Made by a program: the position numbers and the translations under genes. Shown piece by piece: positions 1-7,269 of a stretch of 11,795 bases of DNA. Within the stretch, counting starts at the first letter, position 1. Every line of letters begins with the position of its first letter. Source of the DNA: Elusimicrobiota bacterium (GTDB lineage Bacteria > CG03 > SLGR01 > PWQF01). Location of the stretch: NCBI GenBank assembly GCA_003558145.1, contig PWMP01000173.1:1-11795 (forward strand), written 5' to 3'. Below the pieces are notes generated by a model. The model had not been told where the DNA came from. It searched no databases and saw only the letters and a list, made by a program, of their open reading frames with translations.

Positions 1-628
1 CAATGTTCTGTATTTCAAGGAAATGGTTGCCCGCGCCCAGAGTTCCGAGCTGAGTCAAGCCGCGTTCTTTTGCTCTCGGTGAAACTTCAGACGGATCGGC
101 CCCATTAAGACAGCCTTTATCTTCGGTATGCTCCACATCGCTGTCAACCCCATAACCTTCTTTTACGGCCCAGCGGGCGCCCTCCCTAAGCACGCTGTCA
201 ATCTTGTTTTTGCCCAGCTTGAGGCTTCCCTGGCCTCCTACACCGGAAGGTATTTTATTATACATTAGGGCAAGAAATTGTTCTATATCCGGGGAAGAAA
301 CTTCTGAAATCTGGAGGTTAAGAACCATCAGCCGCACACCGCAATTAATGTCGTATCCTATGCCCCCGGGAGAAATTATTACCTCTTCCGTGTCAAAGGC
401 GGCTACACCGCCTATTGGAAATCCATAGCCGTAGTGTATATCCGGCATTACAGCAGCACGCCCTACTATTCCCTTAAGAGACGCAACATTTATTATTTGC
501 CGATGGGCATTATCGGATAATATATCTTTGAGCATGTCATCGGAGGCGAAAATAACGGCGTCTGTCCGCATATTTCCGTGCCTGGGAATTACATACTCAT
601 ATTTTCCCTGCTTTTTTATTTCTGTCAT
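1..628 (-). CDS. rtcB: RtcB RNA ligase, archaeal type (N-terminal 209 codons; runs off the left edge)
   Basis: RtcB is a Mn2+/GTP-dependent RNA ligase that joins 2',3'-cyclic-phosphate or 3'-phosphate ends to 5'-OH ends, in tRNA splicing or RNA repair. Residues 61-79 read MPDIHYGYGFPIGGVAAFD. GYDINCGVRL at 91-100 carries the metal ligands Asp93 and Cys96, and GTLGAGNHFLE at 195-205 carries metal ligand His202. The GYGFPIGGVAAFD form matches archaeal-type RtcB rather than the shorter E. coli type. The family is about 480 residues, so the C-terminal part with the guanylated histidine is outside the window. The ATG at 628-626 lies 1 nt after the archease stop. No Shine-Dalgarno sequence is visible, so translation probably depends on coupling to archease. 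No frameshift is seen. Confidence 0.95.
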   Translation of the reverse strand, partial: MTEIKKQGKYEYVIPRHGNMRTDAVIFASDDMLKDILSDNAHRQIINVASLKGIVGRAAVMPDIHYGYGFPIGGVAAFDTEEVIISPGGIGYDINCGVRLMVLNLQISEVSSPDIEQFLALMYNKIPSGVGGQGSLKLGKNKIDSVLREGARWAVKEGYGVDSDVEHTEDKGCLNGADPSEVSPRAKERGLTQLGTLGAGNHFLEIQNI

Positions 629-629
629 T

Positions 630-1034
630 TTACAGATCAAAAAAAACTTTAGTTTTCCATTTACCGCCTTCTTTTTCTACCTCAAGTCTGTGATATGTTG
701 CAGCTTTAACCTCTGCGACCGGTCCGGACGGACTTTTTGATCCTTTCAGTACCGCTTTAAGATTATTTTGGGAAATAATGCATTGTACTGATGCAGGTAT
801 CCAGCCTGAAGCATTAACCATGAAAAGTATTTCGTTTAGAAAATCAACAAGCAGAGAACTTTTATCGGAAGCGGAAACAGAAAACGTTTTTTCTTCATCC
901 GGCTTAGCTCCTGCAGCGCCGGCAATTTTAAGCATTCCCAAAGCAGTATTTGAAAAAGCCTCTTCAAGAGTCTTCCCGGAAGCCTCTATCCCCGCATCAG
1001 CGGTGTGGGAGAGCTCCCTGAAAGGCTCACTCAT
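630..1034 (-). CDS. Archease, RtcB activator
   Basis: Archease speeds guanylation of RtcB and makes it a multiple-turnover RNA ligase; it acts in the cytoplasm with RtcB. The 134-residue length is normal for the family. Visible family features are SHTADAGIEASGKTLEEAF at 9-27 with Asp13, LLVDFLNEILF at 61-71, the KAATYH motif at 110-115, and the C-terminal FFDL with Asp133. Asp13 and Asp133 match two of the acidic metal-binding positions. The third, usually in a 'MxD' context near residue 38, appears to be replaced by small residues (AGAAGA, about 38-43). The ATG overlaps the gyrA stop (ATGAGTGA, 8-nt overlap) and rtcB starts 1 nt after this stop. Pairing with rtcB strongly supports the call. 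Confidence 0.92.
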   Translation of the reverse strand: MSEPFRELSHTADAGIEASGKTLEEAFSNTALGMLKIAGAAGAKPDEEKTFSVSASDKSSLLVDFLNEILFMVNASGWIPASVQCIISQNNLKAVLKGSKSPSGPVAEVKAATYHRLEVEKEGGKWKTKVFFDL

Positions 1035-3561
1035 TGTCGACTATGTCTTCTCTGGCTATCCTGGCAACAGAAACGAGCGCATCGTCAGAATCAAGCTTCA
1101 GCAGCCTGACTCCCATAGTATTGCGGCCTATCGCTCTTATTTCTTTTACCTTTTGACGGTTTATTATGCCGTTTTTGGTTATCAGCATTATTTCGTCTTC
1201 TATCTCTACTTTGCGTACCGCAACAACATTGCCGTTTCTTTCCGATGTGATTATATTTTTGATTCCTTTGCCGCCCCGTTTTTGTTTCCTGTATCTTTCA
1301 ACCAGGGTGCGTTTACCGTATCCGTTTATGCAGGCAGTAAGGAGACTGTCGCTCTCAGAAACCACGCTCATGCCGACTACGCTGTCGCCCTTTTTAAGAG
1401 TTAAACCTTTGACTCCTCTTGAAGTCCTTCCTATAGGCCGGGCATCTTTTTCCGAAAACCTGATTGCTATACCTTTTTCGGTTGTAAGCATTATGTCATC
1501 ATTGCCGCTGGTCTGCTGGACATCAATGAGACGGTCACCCTCGTCAAGAGTAAGAGCTATGATGCCTCCTTTACGCGGTCTTGAGTAAGCTTTAACTTCG
1601 CTCTTCTTTATTATTCCATGTTTTGTTGCCATCATAAGATAGCTTCCCCCGGTTTTTTCAAAATCCCTTACGGCTATAAGCGCGGTTGCTTTTTCATCAG
1701 GTTCCAGTTCAAGCAGGTTTATAATCGCCTTGCCTTTAGCGTGCCGTTCGGCAAGAGGTATTTCGTAAACCTTAAGCCAATATACTTTGCCCTTATTGGT
1801 AAAAAACAGCATATAGGCATGGGATGAGGTTATAAAAAGATCTTCAAGAAAGTCCTCTTCTTTTGTGGCCATTCCTTTTACTCCCCTGCCGCCGCGGCGC
1901 TGAGCACGGTATGTTGTTAAAGGCAGCCTTTTTATATACCCGGCATTTGAAATGGTTACTACCATCTCTTCTTCCTTTATCAGGTCTTCTATACTCATGT
2001 CTCCGGCGGCGGCCGTTATTTCTGAACGCCTTTTGTCCCCATACGTATCACTGAGAGCTTTTATCTGATCTTTTATTATGGTATCAACCTTCTTCGGACT
2101 CGCAAGTATTGCCTTGCACATTTCTATCTTTTTTATGAGATCTTTATATTCGTCTTCCAGTTTTTCTCTCTCAAGGGATGTAAGGCGGTGAAGACGCATG
2201 TCCAGTATGGCTTCAGCCTGTTTCTGGCTAAGGCCAAACTTTTTTACAAGTTTTGATTCCGCCTCTTTCCTGTCAGAAGAGGCCCTGATGGTCTTTACAA
2301 CGTCGTCCAGGTTTTTAAGAGCAATTCTAAGCCCTTCGACTATGTGGGCGCGGGCCTCAGCCTGCCTTAAGTCGTAAACGGTACTTTTCCTGATCATCTG
2401 GCGGCGGTGTTCAAGGAAATAGAAAAGCATTTCCTTGAGATCTAAAATACGGGGTTCATTATCCACAAGCGCTATCATTGTAATGCCGAATCGCCTCTGA
2501 AGGGCTGTATGTTTGTAGAGCTGGTTTAACACCACGTCAGAGTTAGATTTGGATGAAAGTTCTATCATAATCCTCATGCCGTCACGGTCGCTTTCATCGC
2601 GTAAATCGGTTATGCCTTTTATTTTCTTGTTTCTTATAAGTTCAGCAATCTTTTCAATAACCGCAGCCTTGTTAACCTGGTACGGAAGCTCGTCTACAAT
2701 GAGCGCAGTTTTGTTATGTGGAAGGTCTTCTTTGCTTACTTTTGCTCTCATTTCAACTGAACCGCGGCCGGTTTCATAGGCCTTTACTATACTCTCGCGG
2801 CCGCATATAAGCGCCCCGGTTGGAAAATCCGGCGCTTTTACATGTTTCATAATCTGCTTTATAGTAATATCCGGGTCATCTATCATTGCCTCAAGAGCAT
2901 CGTTGACTTCTTTCAGGTTGTGCGGAGGAATATTAGTAGCCATCCCCACTGCAATGCCGGCCGACCCGTTTACAAGCAGGTTGGGAAAATTAGAAGGTAA
3001 TACGGTCGGTTCCATCATTGATCCATCAAAATTTGGGGTAAAATCAACCGTTTCCTTATCAATATCTGTAAGAATTTCAGCTGCAGCTTTGGACATACGG
3101 ATTTCTGTGTAACGCATAGCTGCCGCATTGTCTCCGTCTATTGAACCGAAGTTTCCCTGACCGTTCATAAGAGGATATCTCAGGGAAAAATCCTGCACCA
3201 TTCTGACCATTGCATCATAAACGGCCTTATCGCCATGGGGGTGATACTTACCTAAAACCTCACCGACTACGCGGGCGCACTTGCGGTAGGGTTTACTGTG
3301 TAGAAGTCCCATATCTTTTGCGGCATAAAGTATGCGTCGATGTACGGGTTTAAGCCCGTCACGCACATCCGGAAGAGCGCGTCCTACGATAACGCTCATG
3401 GCATAATCAAGGTAGGACACCTTCATTTCATCTTCAAGATCTCTGTGTTCCAGGGTCTTGGGATTAAGATTTCCTATCTGTATTTCAGGTTCCTGACGTA
3501 TTTCTTCCTGTTCTGGTTGTTTGCCGTTTTTCTCTTCTTTGTTTTTATCTTTATCTGTCAT
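1027..3561 (-). CDS. gyrA: DNA gyrase subunit A
   Basis: This is the breakage-reunion subunit of the type II topoisomerase that introduces negative supercoils, working as A2B2 with GyrB. It has 844 residues. The winged-helix/tower core has YLDYAMSVIVGRALPDVRDG at 50-69 and catalytic Tyr151 in AAMRYTEIR. The C-terminal beta-pinwheel has the gyrase-specific GyrA box QRRGGRG at 554-560, which separates it from ParC, plus a degenerate copy (KRGGKG) at 761-766. Compared with E. coli there are about 29 extra N-terminal residues rich in Lys, Glu and Gln. Another start near Met46 would cut into the conserved N-terminal arm. A purine-rich AGAGAG tract lies upstream of the ATG. The position equal to E. 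coli Ser83 is Lys112, while Asp87 is kept as Asp116. It follows gyrB by 17 nt. Confidence 0.98.
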   Translation of the reverse strand: MTDKDKNKEEKNGKQPEQEEIRQEPEIQIGNLNPKTLEHRDLEDEMKVSYLDYAMSVIVGRALPDVRDGLKPVHRRILYAAKDMGLLHSKPYRKCARVVGEVLGKYHPHGDKAVYDAMVRMVQDFSLRYPLMNGQGNFGSIDGDNAAAMRYTEIRMSKAAAEILTDIDKETVDFTPNFDGSMMEPTVLPSNFPNLLVNGSAGIAVGMATNIPPHNLKEVNDALEAMIDDPDITIKQIMKHVKAPDFPTGALICGRESIVKAYETGRGSVEMRAKVSKEDLPHNKTALIVDELPYQVNKAAVIEKIAELIRNKKIKGITDLRDESDRDGMRIMIELSSKSNSDVVLNQLYKHTALQRRFGITMIALVDNEPRILDLKEMLFYFLEHRRQMIRKSTVYDLRQAEARAHIVEGLRIALKNLDDVVKTIRASSDRKEAESKLVKKFGLSQKQAEAILDMRLHRLTSLEREKLEDEYKDLIKKIEMCKAILASPKKVDTIIKDQIKALSDTYGDKRRSEITAAAGDMSIEDLIKEEEMVVTISNAGYIKRLPLTTYRAQRRGGRGVKGMATKEEDFLEDLFITSSHAYMLFFTNKGKVYWLKVYEIPLAERHAKGKAIINLLELEPDEKATALIAVRDFEKTGGSYLMMATKHGIIKKSEVKAYSRPRKGGIIALTLDEGDRLIDVQQTSGNDDIMLTTEKGIAIRFSEKDARPIGRTSRGVKGLTLKKGDSVVGMSVVSESDSLLTACINGYGKRTLVERYRKQKRGGKGIKNIITSERNGNVVAVRKVEIEDEIMLITKNGIINRQKVKEIRAIGRNTMGVRLLKLDSDDALVSVARIAREDIVDNE

Positions 3562-3578
3562 TTTCCGCTCTCTCTTTC

Positions 3579-5945
3579 TTAAATGTCAAGATTTTTAACT
3601 TCGCCGGCATGATCCTGTATAAAGTTCCGGCGAGGTTCTACAGCATCTCCCATGAGGGTGGTAAAAGTTTTATCCGCTTCAACGGCGTCTTCCATCCTGA
3701 CTTTAACAAGACGTCTCTTTTCGGGATCCATGGTTGTTTCCCACAACTGATCGGGATTCATTTCTCCGAGACCCTTGTACCTCTGAATAGTTATACCCCT
3801 GCTGCCTCTTTTTTTAATGGCATCAAGTACCCCGTATATATTCTCGGTTTCTGTTTCTTCGCTTTTTCCCCACTTAATTTTATATCCGGCGCCGTCAAAA
3901 ACTATTTTCTTTTCTTCAAGTTTGCGGCGGCATTTAAGTATTTGCTCCAATTCCCAAAGATCTATTATTTTCAGCCCTTCTTCATCGGTAATCTCATCAT
4001 CTATATCTTTAAAGAAATCCTGCTTAAAATGCATAAGTTCTTCTTCGGAATAAAGGATGCTTTCCTGTTCGTTTTTATCAACAACCTTGTAAAGGGGCAG
4101 CTTTTCCGCATCAAGTTTTTTTATTTCTTCTTCCGTAAAGCCCTTTCTTTCCACCCTTTTTATGAGAGATTTATGGTGTTCTACAAGTTTCAGGATTTCC
4201 TTTATCTCTCCGGTATCATTTATAGCGTCGGCTTTTCCCGAATTGTTTTTTGTTATACTTACATCTTCTATGCCCCTTTTAATAAGATATTCCGCAAGCT
4301 GATTTTCTTTCTGTATGTACTTTCCTTTTTTGGGGCTTGTTTTTACCATGTAAAGCGGAGGCTGGGCTATGTAAATGAATCCTCCTTCTAGAAGCTCCGT
4401 CATCTGGCGGTAGAAAAAAGTTAGCAGCAGAGTTCTTATATGGGCTCCGTCTACATCCGAATCTGTCATTATTATTGTTTTGTAATATCTCAGATCCTTT
4501 ATGTTAAATTCTTCCCCGACTCCGCAGCCTAATGCGGTTATTATTGCTCTTATCTCGTCATTGCGCAAAATCTTATCAAGACGGGATTTTTCAACATTAA
4601 GAATTTTTCCTTTAAGGGGAAGTATTGCCTGGAAATTTCTGTCCCTGCCCATTTTTGCCGAACCGCCGGCACTGTCTCCCTCAACAAGGTAAATTTCGCA
4701 GTTGCCCGGATTACGGTCTATGCAGTCCGCCAGTTTTCCGGGAAGAGTAGAAACGTCCAGCGCGCTTTTGCGCCTGGTCAGCTCTCTTGCTTTCTGGGCC
4801 GCTTCTCTTGCGCGGGAAGCAGATATTACTTTTTCAATTACTTTTTTGGCTGTTGGCGGGTTTTCCTCAAAAAACTCGCTCAGCTTTTCATTTACTATTG
4901 AAGTTACTATGCCTTTAACTTCCGAATTTCCAAGTTTGGTTTTTGTTTGTCCTTCAAATTGCGGTTCTGGAAGTTTTACACTTATTACTGCCGTAAGCCC
5001 TTCCTGGGTATCATTTCCGGATACCTGCATATCATTCTTGCTGTACCCCTTCAAGTACATGTTGACAACTCTCGTCAGCGCCGCTTTAAATCCGCTCAGG
5101 TGGGTGCCCCCTTCACGCGTGTTTATGTTGTTAGCAAAGGAAAACAGACTTGTAGCGTAGCCGCTGTTGTATTCTATAGCAATTTCAAGGATTATATCAT
5201 CCTGCTGGTGATTTATATATATAGGTTCCGAATGAAGCGGTTCTTTTCCCTTGTTCAAATGTTTTACAAATGAAACGATACCTCCCTTATAATGGAATGT
5301 ATGAGATTTATCTGAAGCTTCATCTATTATGCTTATATTCGTTCCTGCGTTAAGGAAAGCCAGTTCCCGAAGCCGTCTTGACAGCGTATCAAAGTTAAAA
5401 ACCATTGATTCGAATATTTCACTGTCAGGCTTGAACGTTATTGTTGTTCCACGCTCGTTTGTCTTTCCCTTTTTAATCAGTTTTGTAACTGGTTTGCCTC
5501 TTTCAAAACGCTGGAAATATTTTTGCCCGTCCATTGCAACTTCCGCTTCGAGCCATTCTGAAAGAGCGTTAACCACAGAAATCCCCACGCCGTGAAGTCC
5601 GCCGGACACCTGGTATACTTTATGGTCAAACTTTCCTCCGGCATGCAGCTTTGTCATTATTATTTCAAGGGCCGGCTTTTTATACTTTTTATGGATATCA
5701 ACAGGTATTCCGCGACCGTCATCAATAACAGAGATACTGCCGTTTGCTTTTATAACTACACTTATATTCGAACAATGGCCTGCAAGTACTTCGTCAATAC
5801 AGTTGTCAACAGCTTCATACACAAGATGGTGAAGTCCTTCGTTGCCGGTTGATCCAATATACATAGCCGGCCGTTTGCGTACGGCCTGAAGCCCTTCCAT
5901 TACTTTTATATTATCAGCGGTGTATCCGCCTTTCTTCTGAGCCAT
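3579..5945 (-). CDS. gyrB: DNA gyrase subunit B
   Basis: This is the ATPase subunit of DNA gyrase. It has 788 residues. The GHKL ATPase shows Glu44 and Asn48 (EAVDNCIDE), DDGRGIP at 75-81, the ATP-lid GGLHGVG at 115-121 and the QTK loop with Lys335. The TOPRIM domain has EGDSAGG at 422-428 and DSDVDG at 495-500. The C-terminal part has QRYKGLGEMNPDQLWETTM at 721-739. Between about residues 545 and 715 there is a charged insertion at the place where Gram-negative GyrB proteins carry one, which explains the length over the roughly 640-residue short form. The position equal to E. coli Arg136 is Met138. The ATG has a strong Shine-Dalgarno AGGAGG 6 nt upstream, starting directly after the dciA stop, so strong translation is expected. 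Confidence 0.98.
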   Translation of the reverse strand: MAQKKGGYTADNIKVMEGLQAVRKRPAMYIGSTGNEGLHHLVYEAVDNCIDEVLAGHCSNISVVIKANGSISVIDDGRGIPVDIHKKYKKPALEIIMTKLHAGGKFDHKVYQVSGGLHGVGISVVNALSEWLEAEVAMDGQKYFQRFERGKPVTKLIKKGKTNERGTTITFKPDSEIFESMVFNFDTLSRRLRELAFLNAGTNISIIDEASDKSHTFHYKGGIVSFVKHLNKGKEPLHSEPIYINHQQDDIILEIAIEYNSGYATSLFSFANNINTREGGTHLSGFKAALTRVVNMYLKGYSKNDMQVSGNDTQEGLTAVISVKLPEPQFEGQTKTKLGNSEVKGIVTSIVNEKLSEFFEENPPTAKKVIEKVISASRAREAAQKARELTRRKSALDVSTLPGKLADCIDRNPGNCEIYLVEGDSAGGSAKMGRDRNFQAILPLKGKILNVEKSRLDKILRNDEIRAIITALGCGVGEEFNIKDLRYYKTIIMTDSDVDGAHIRTLLLTFFYRQMTELLEGGFIYIAQPPLYMVKTSPKKGKYIQKENQLAEYLIKRGIEDVSITKNNSGKADAINDTGEIKEILKLVEHHKSLIKRVERKGFTEEEIKKLDAEKLPLYKVVDKNEQESILYSEEELMHFKQDFFKDIDDEITDEEGLKIIDLWELEQILKCRRKLEEKKIVFDGAGYKIKWGKSEETETENIYGVLDAIKKRGSRGITIQRYKGLGEMNPDQLWETTMDPEKRRLVKVRMEDAVEADKTFTTLMGDAVEPRRNFIQDHAGEVKNLDI

Positions 5946-5957
5946 TAATAGCCTCCT

Positions 5958-6224
5958 TTAACTGACCTGAAACCTTATATTTTTAATTTCTTCCGACATC
6001 GATTTATTAAGCTTTTCCGTTATTTCATCGCGACGCATATTAAGTACCTGCAAATATGCGCTGTTTTTTACTTTAATTACAAGGGCCCCTTTTCTGAGTC
6101 CTACAGGTTGTCCCAGCTCCTTCACTCCCTCTATTTTCTCCCAGGCCTGAATGAGCTGGTCCCATTCAGGTTTCTTTATCCTGTTGAGTATCGAGTCAAG
6201 TATGTTGCCGGTATTGCGCCACAT
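5958..6224 (-). CDS. dciA: DciA-like DUF721 protein (replicative helicase loading)
   Basis: This 88-residue DUF721-family protein has the DciA-type pattern: a central Trp (AWEKIEGV, Trp28), then PVGLRKGALVIKVKNSAYLQ at 40-59 in place of the usual 'hxxPxxlxxgxLxVxVxssxw' run, then a helix and a terminal IRFQV strand (83-87). DciA proteins assist loading of the DnaB helicase in the many bacteria that lack DnaC or DnaI. Placement between recF and gyrB in a dnaA-dnaN operon is a recurrent DciA context and strengthens the call. It is compact, holding little beyond the core domain. The ATG lies 2 nt after the recF stop without a clear ribosome binding site, suggesting translational coupling. The role in helicase loading is inferred from family and context. 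Confidence 0.85.
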   Translation of the reverse strand: MWRNTGNILDSILNRIKKPEWDQLIQAWEKIEGVKELGQPVGLRKGALVIKVKNSAYLQVLNMRRDEITEKLNKSMSEEIKNIRFQVS

Positions 6225-6226
6225 TT

Positions 6227-7252
6227 TTAAATAGTCATTACCTGTGAAAGATTGTTCTTAAGTTCCCCGGGTATTTCTGTCTGCGTAACCAGGGACTGCA
6301 TATTTTTAATCCTTGCAGATATTATTTTTCTTTTCTCCATGTCAAGCTCACTGAATATATCGTCAAGAAGAACTAGCGGCTGCAGGCCGGTAACCTCATT
6401 AATCATAGACATCGTAGCCATTCTGTAAATAAACGAAACCGTTCTGATTTCACCCCGGGAAGCGTATGCCCTCACAGGACGCCCCCCGTAATAAAAATCA
6501 AACCTGTCCCGGTGCGGACCCCAGGTAGTATATCCTCTTTCAACATCCCGCTCTGTGCTTGCATCCGGGTCATACTTGCTTTTTGAATAACTTATAGTTA
6601 TCTCTTTTTTTAGCCCTGTTTGGCCGACCTCCTCAGCTATAATACTGTTAGCAAGGCTGACATACTGCTCTCTTTTAGCACAAATTCTTTCCGCATGCTT
6701 TAGCATCGTGGTTGTCCATGCTTTAAGCTCGCCTCCCCTTGCCCCTGCATCACGGGACTTAAGAATTTCGTTTCTTCCCCTTAGCAGTTTTCCGTATTTA
6801 ATCAGGTCTTCAATATAAGAATTGTAAACCTGAGCAATGTTTATATTGAAAACTTTTCTAAGGCCTGCAGGTGTTCCCTTAAGAACTTCAATATCCTCCG
6901 GGCTGAACATAACAACCGGAAATGTCTCAAGGAGTTCTTTTCTGTTAACCTGATTGCCGTTTATTTTTACTTCAAATCCACTTCCCCGCGAATATGCAGC
7001 GCTTATTCCGCAGTTCTGCCCGCATTTGGAGACCTGTGCACCAAGAAAATAATAACCCTCGCCGTTATTAAGCATTTCCAAGTTGCTGGATGTTCTCGGA
7101 GATGTCGACGTAGAAATTACAAAGACCGCTTCCAGCAGGTTTGTTTTTCCTGCACCATTTTTACCCGCAATAATATTTATGCCGGGTCTAAATTCGGCAT
7201 CAAACTCATTAAAATTCCTGAAACCCCTTACAGATATTTTTTTCAGAAGCAA
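6227..7252 (-). CDS. recF: RecF, gap-repair ATPase (TTG start)
   Basis: RecF is an SMC/ABC-like ATPase that, with RecO and RecR, helps load RecA at single-strand gaps. Over 341 residues it shows the N-terminal LLKKISVRGFRNF, Walker A GKNGAGKT at 30-37, VMFSPEDIEVLKG at 114-126, GPHRDRFDF at 245-253, the ABC signature SRGEIRT at 265-271, Walker B PLVLLDD at 292-298 and the D-loop SELD at 301-304. The start is TTG: it aligns exactly with the usual RecF start ('MxLKKL'), and no ATG or GTG gives a full N-terminus. No Shine-Dalgarno is visible, and a 13-bp palindrome sits just upstream. Two motifs drift from the usual form: 'RRxFLD' reads LRKVFNI at 131-137 and 'SxGQxR' reads SRGEIR. The Walker motifs are intact, so the protein should still be an ATPase. 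Confidence 0.95.
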   Translation of the reverse strand: MLLKKISVRGFRNFNEFDAEFRPGINIIAGKNGAGKTNLLEAVFVISTSTSPRTSSNLEMLNNGEGYYFLGAQVSKCGQNCGISAAYSRGSGFEVKINGNQVNRKELLETFPVVMFSPEDIEVLKGTPAGLRKVFNINIAQVYNSYIEDLIKYGKLLRGRNEILKSRDAGARGGELKAWTTTMLKHAERICAKREQYVSLANSIIAEEVGQTGLKKEITISYSKSKYDPDASTERDVERGYTTWGPHRDRFDFYYGGRPVRAYASRGEIRTVSFIYRMATMSMINEVTGLQPLVLLDDIFSELDMEKRKIISARIKNMQSLVTQTEIPGELKNNLSQVMTI

Positions 7253-7256
7253 ATTG

Positions 7257-7269
7257 CCGTAATTTACGG
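7257..7269. repeat. Perfect 13-bp palindrome between dnaN and recF
   Basis: On the minus strand the dnaN-recF gap reads CCGTAAATTACGG, 6-bp arms around one base. It starts directly after the dnaN stop and ends 4 nt before the TTG start of recF. As RNA it could form a short 4-bp stem with a 5-nt loop next to the start codon. It could equally be a protein-binding site or chance. No function is assigned. Confidence 0.5.

Noticed and set aside
778..1404. 208-codon plus-strand open frame across the archease/gyrA junction
   Set aside because: Both opposite genes are clear conserved families in the other strand; this is a shadow frame.
3609..4391. 260-codon plus-strand open frame opposite gyrB
   Set aside because: It is antisense to the conserved C-terminal half of GyrB. 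Its Phe/Leu/Ser-rich translation is the expected mirror of Lys/Glu-rich coding, and it matches no family I recognise.
4702..5160. 152-codon plus-strand open frame inside gyrB
   Set aside because: It lies fully antisense to conserved GyrB domains and shows no motifs of its own.
5946..5957. AGGAGG site between dciA and gyrB as something special
   Set aside because: It is an ordinary strong Shine-Dalgarno for gyrB.
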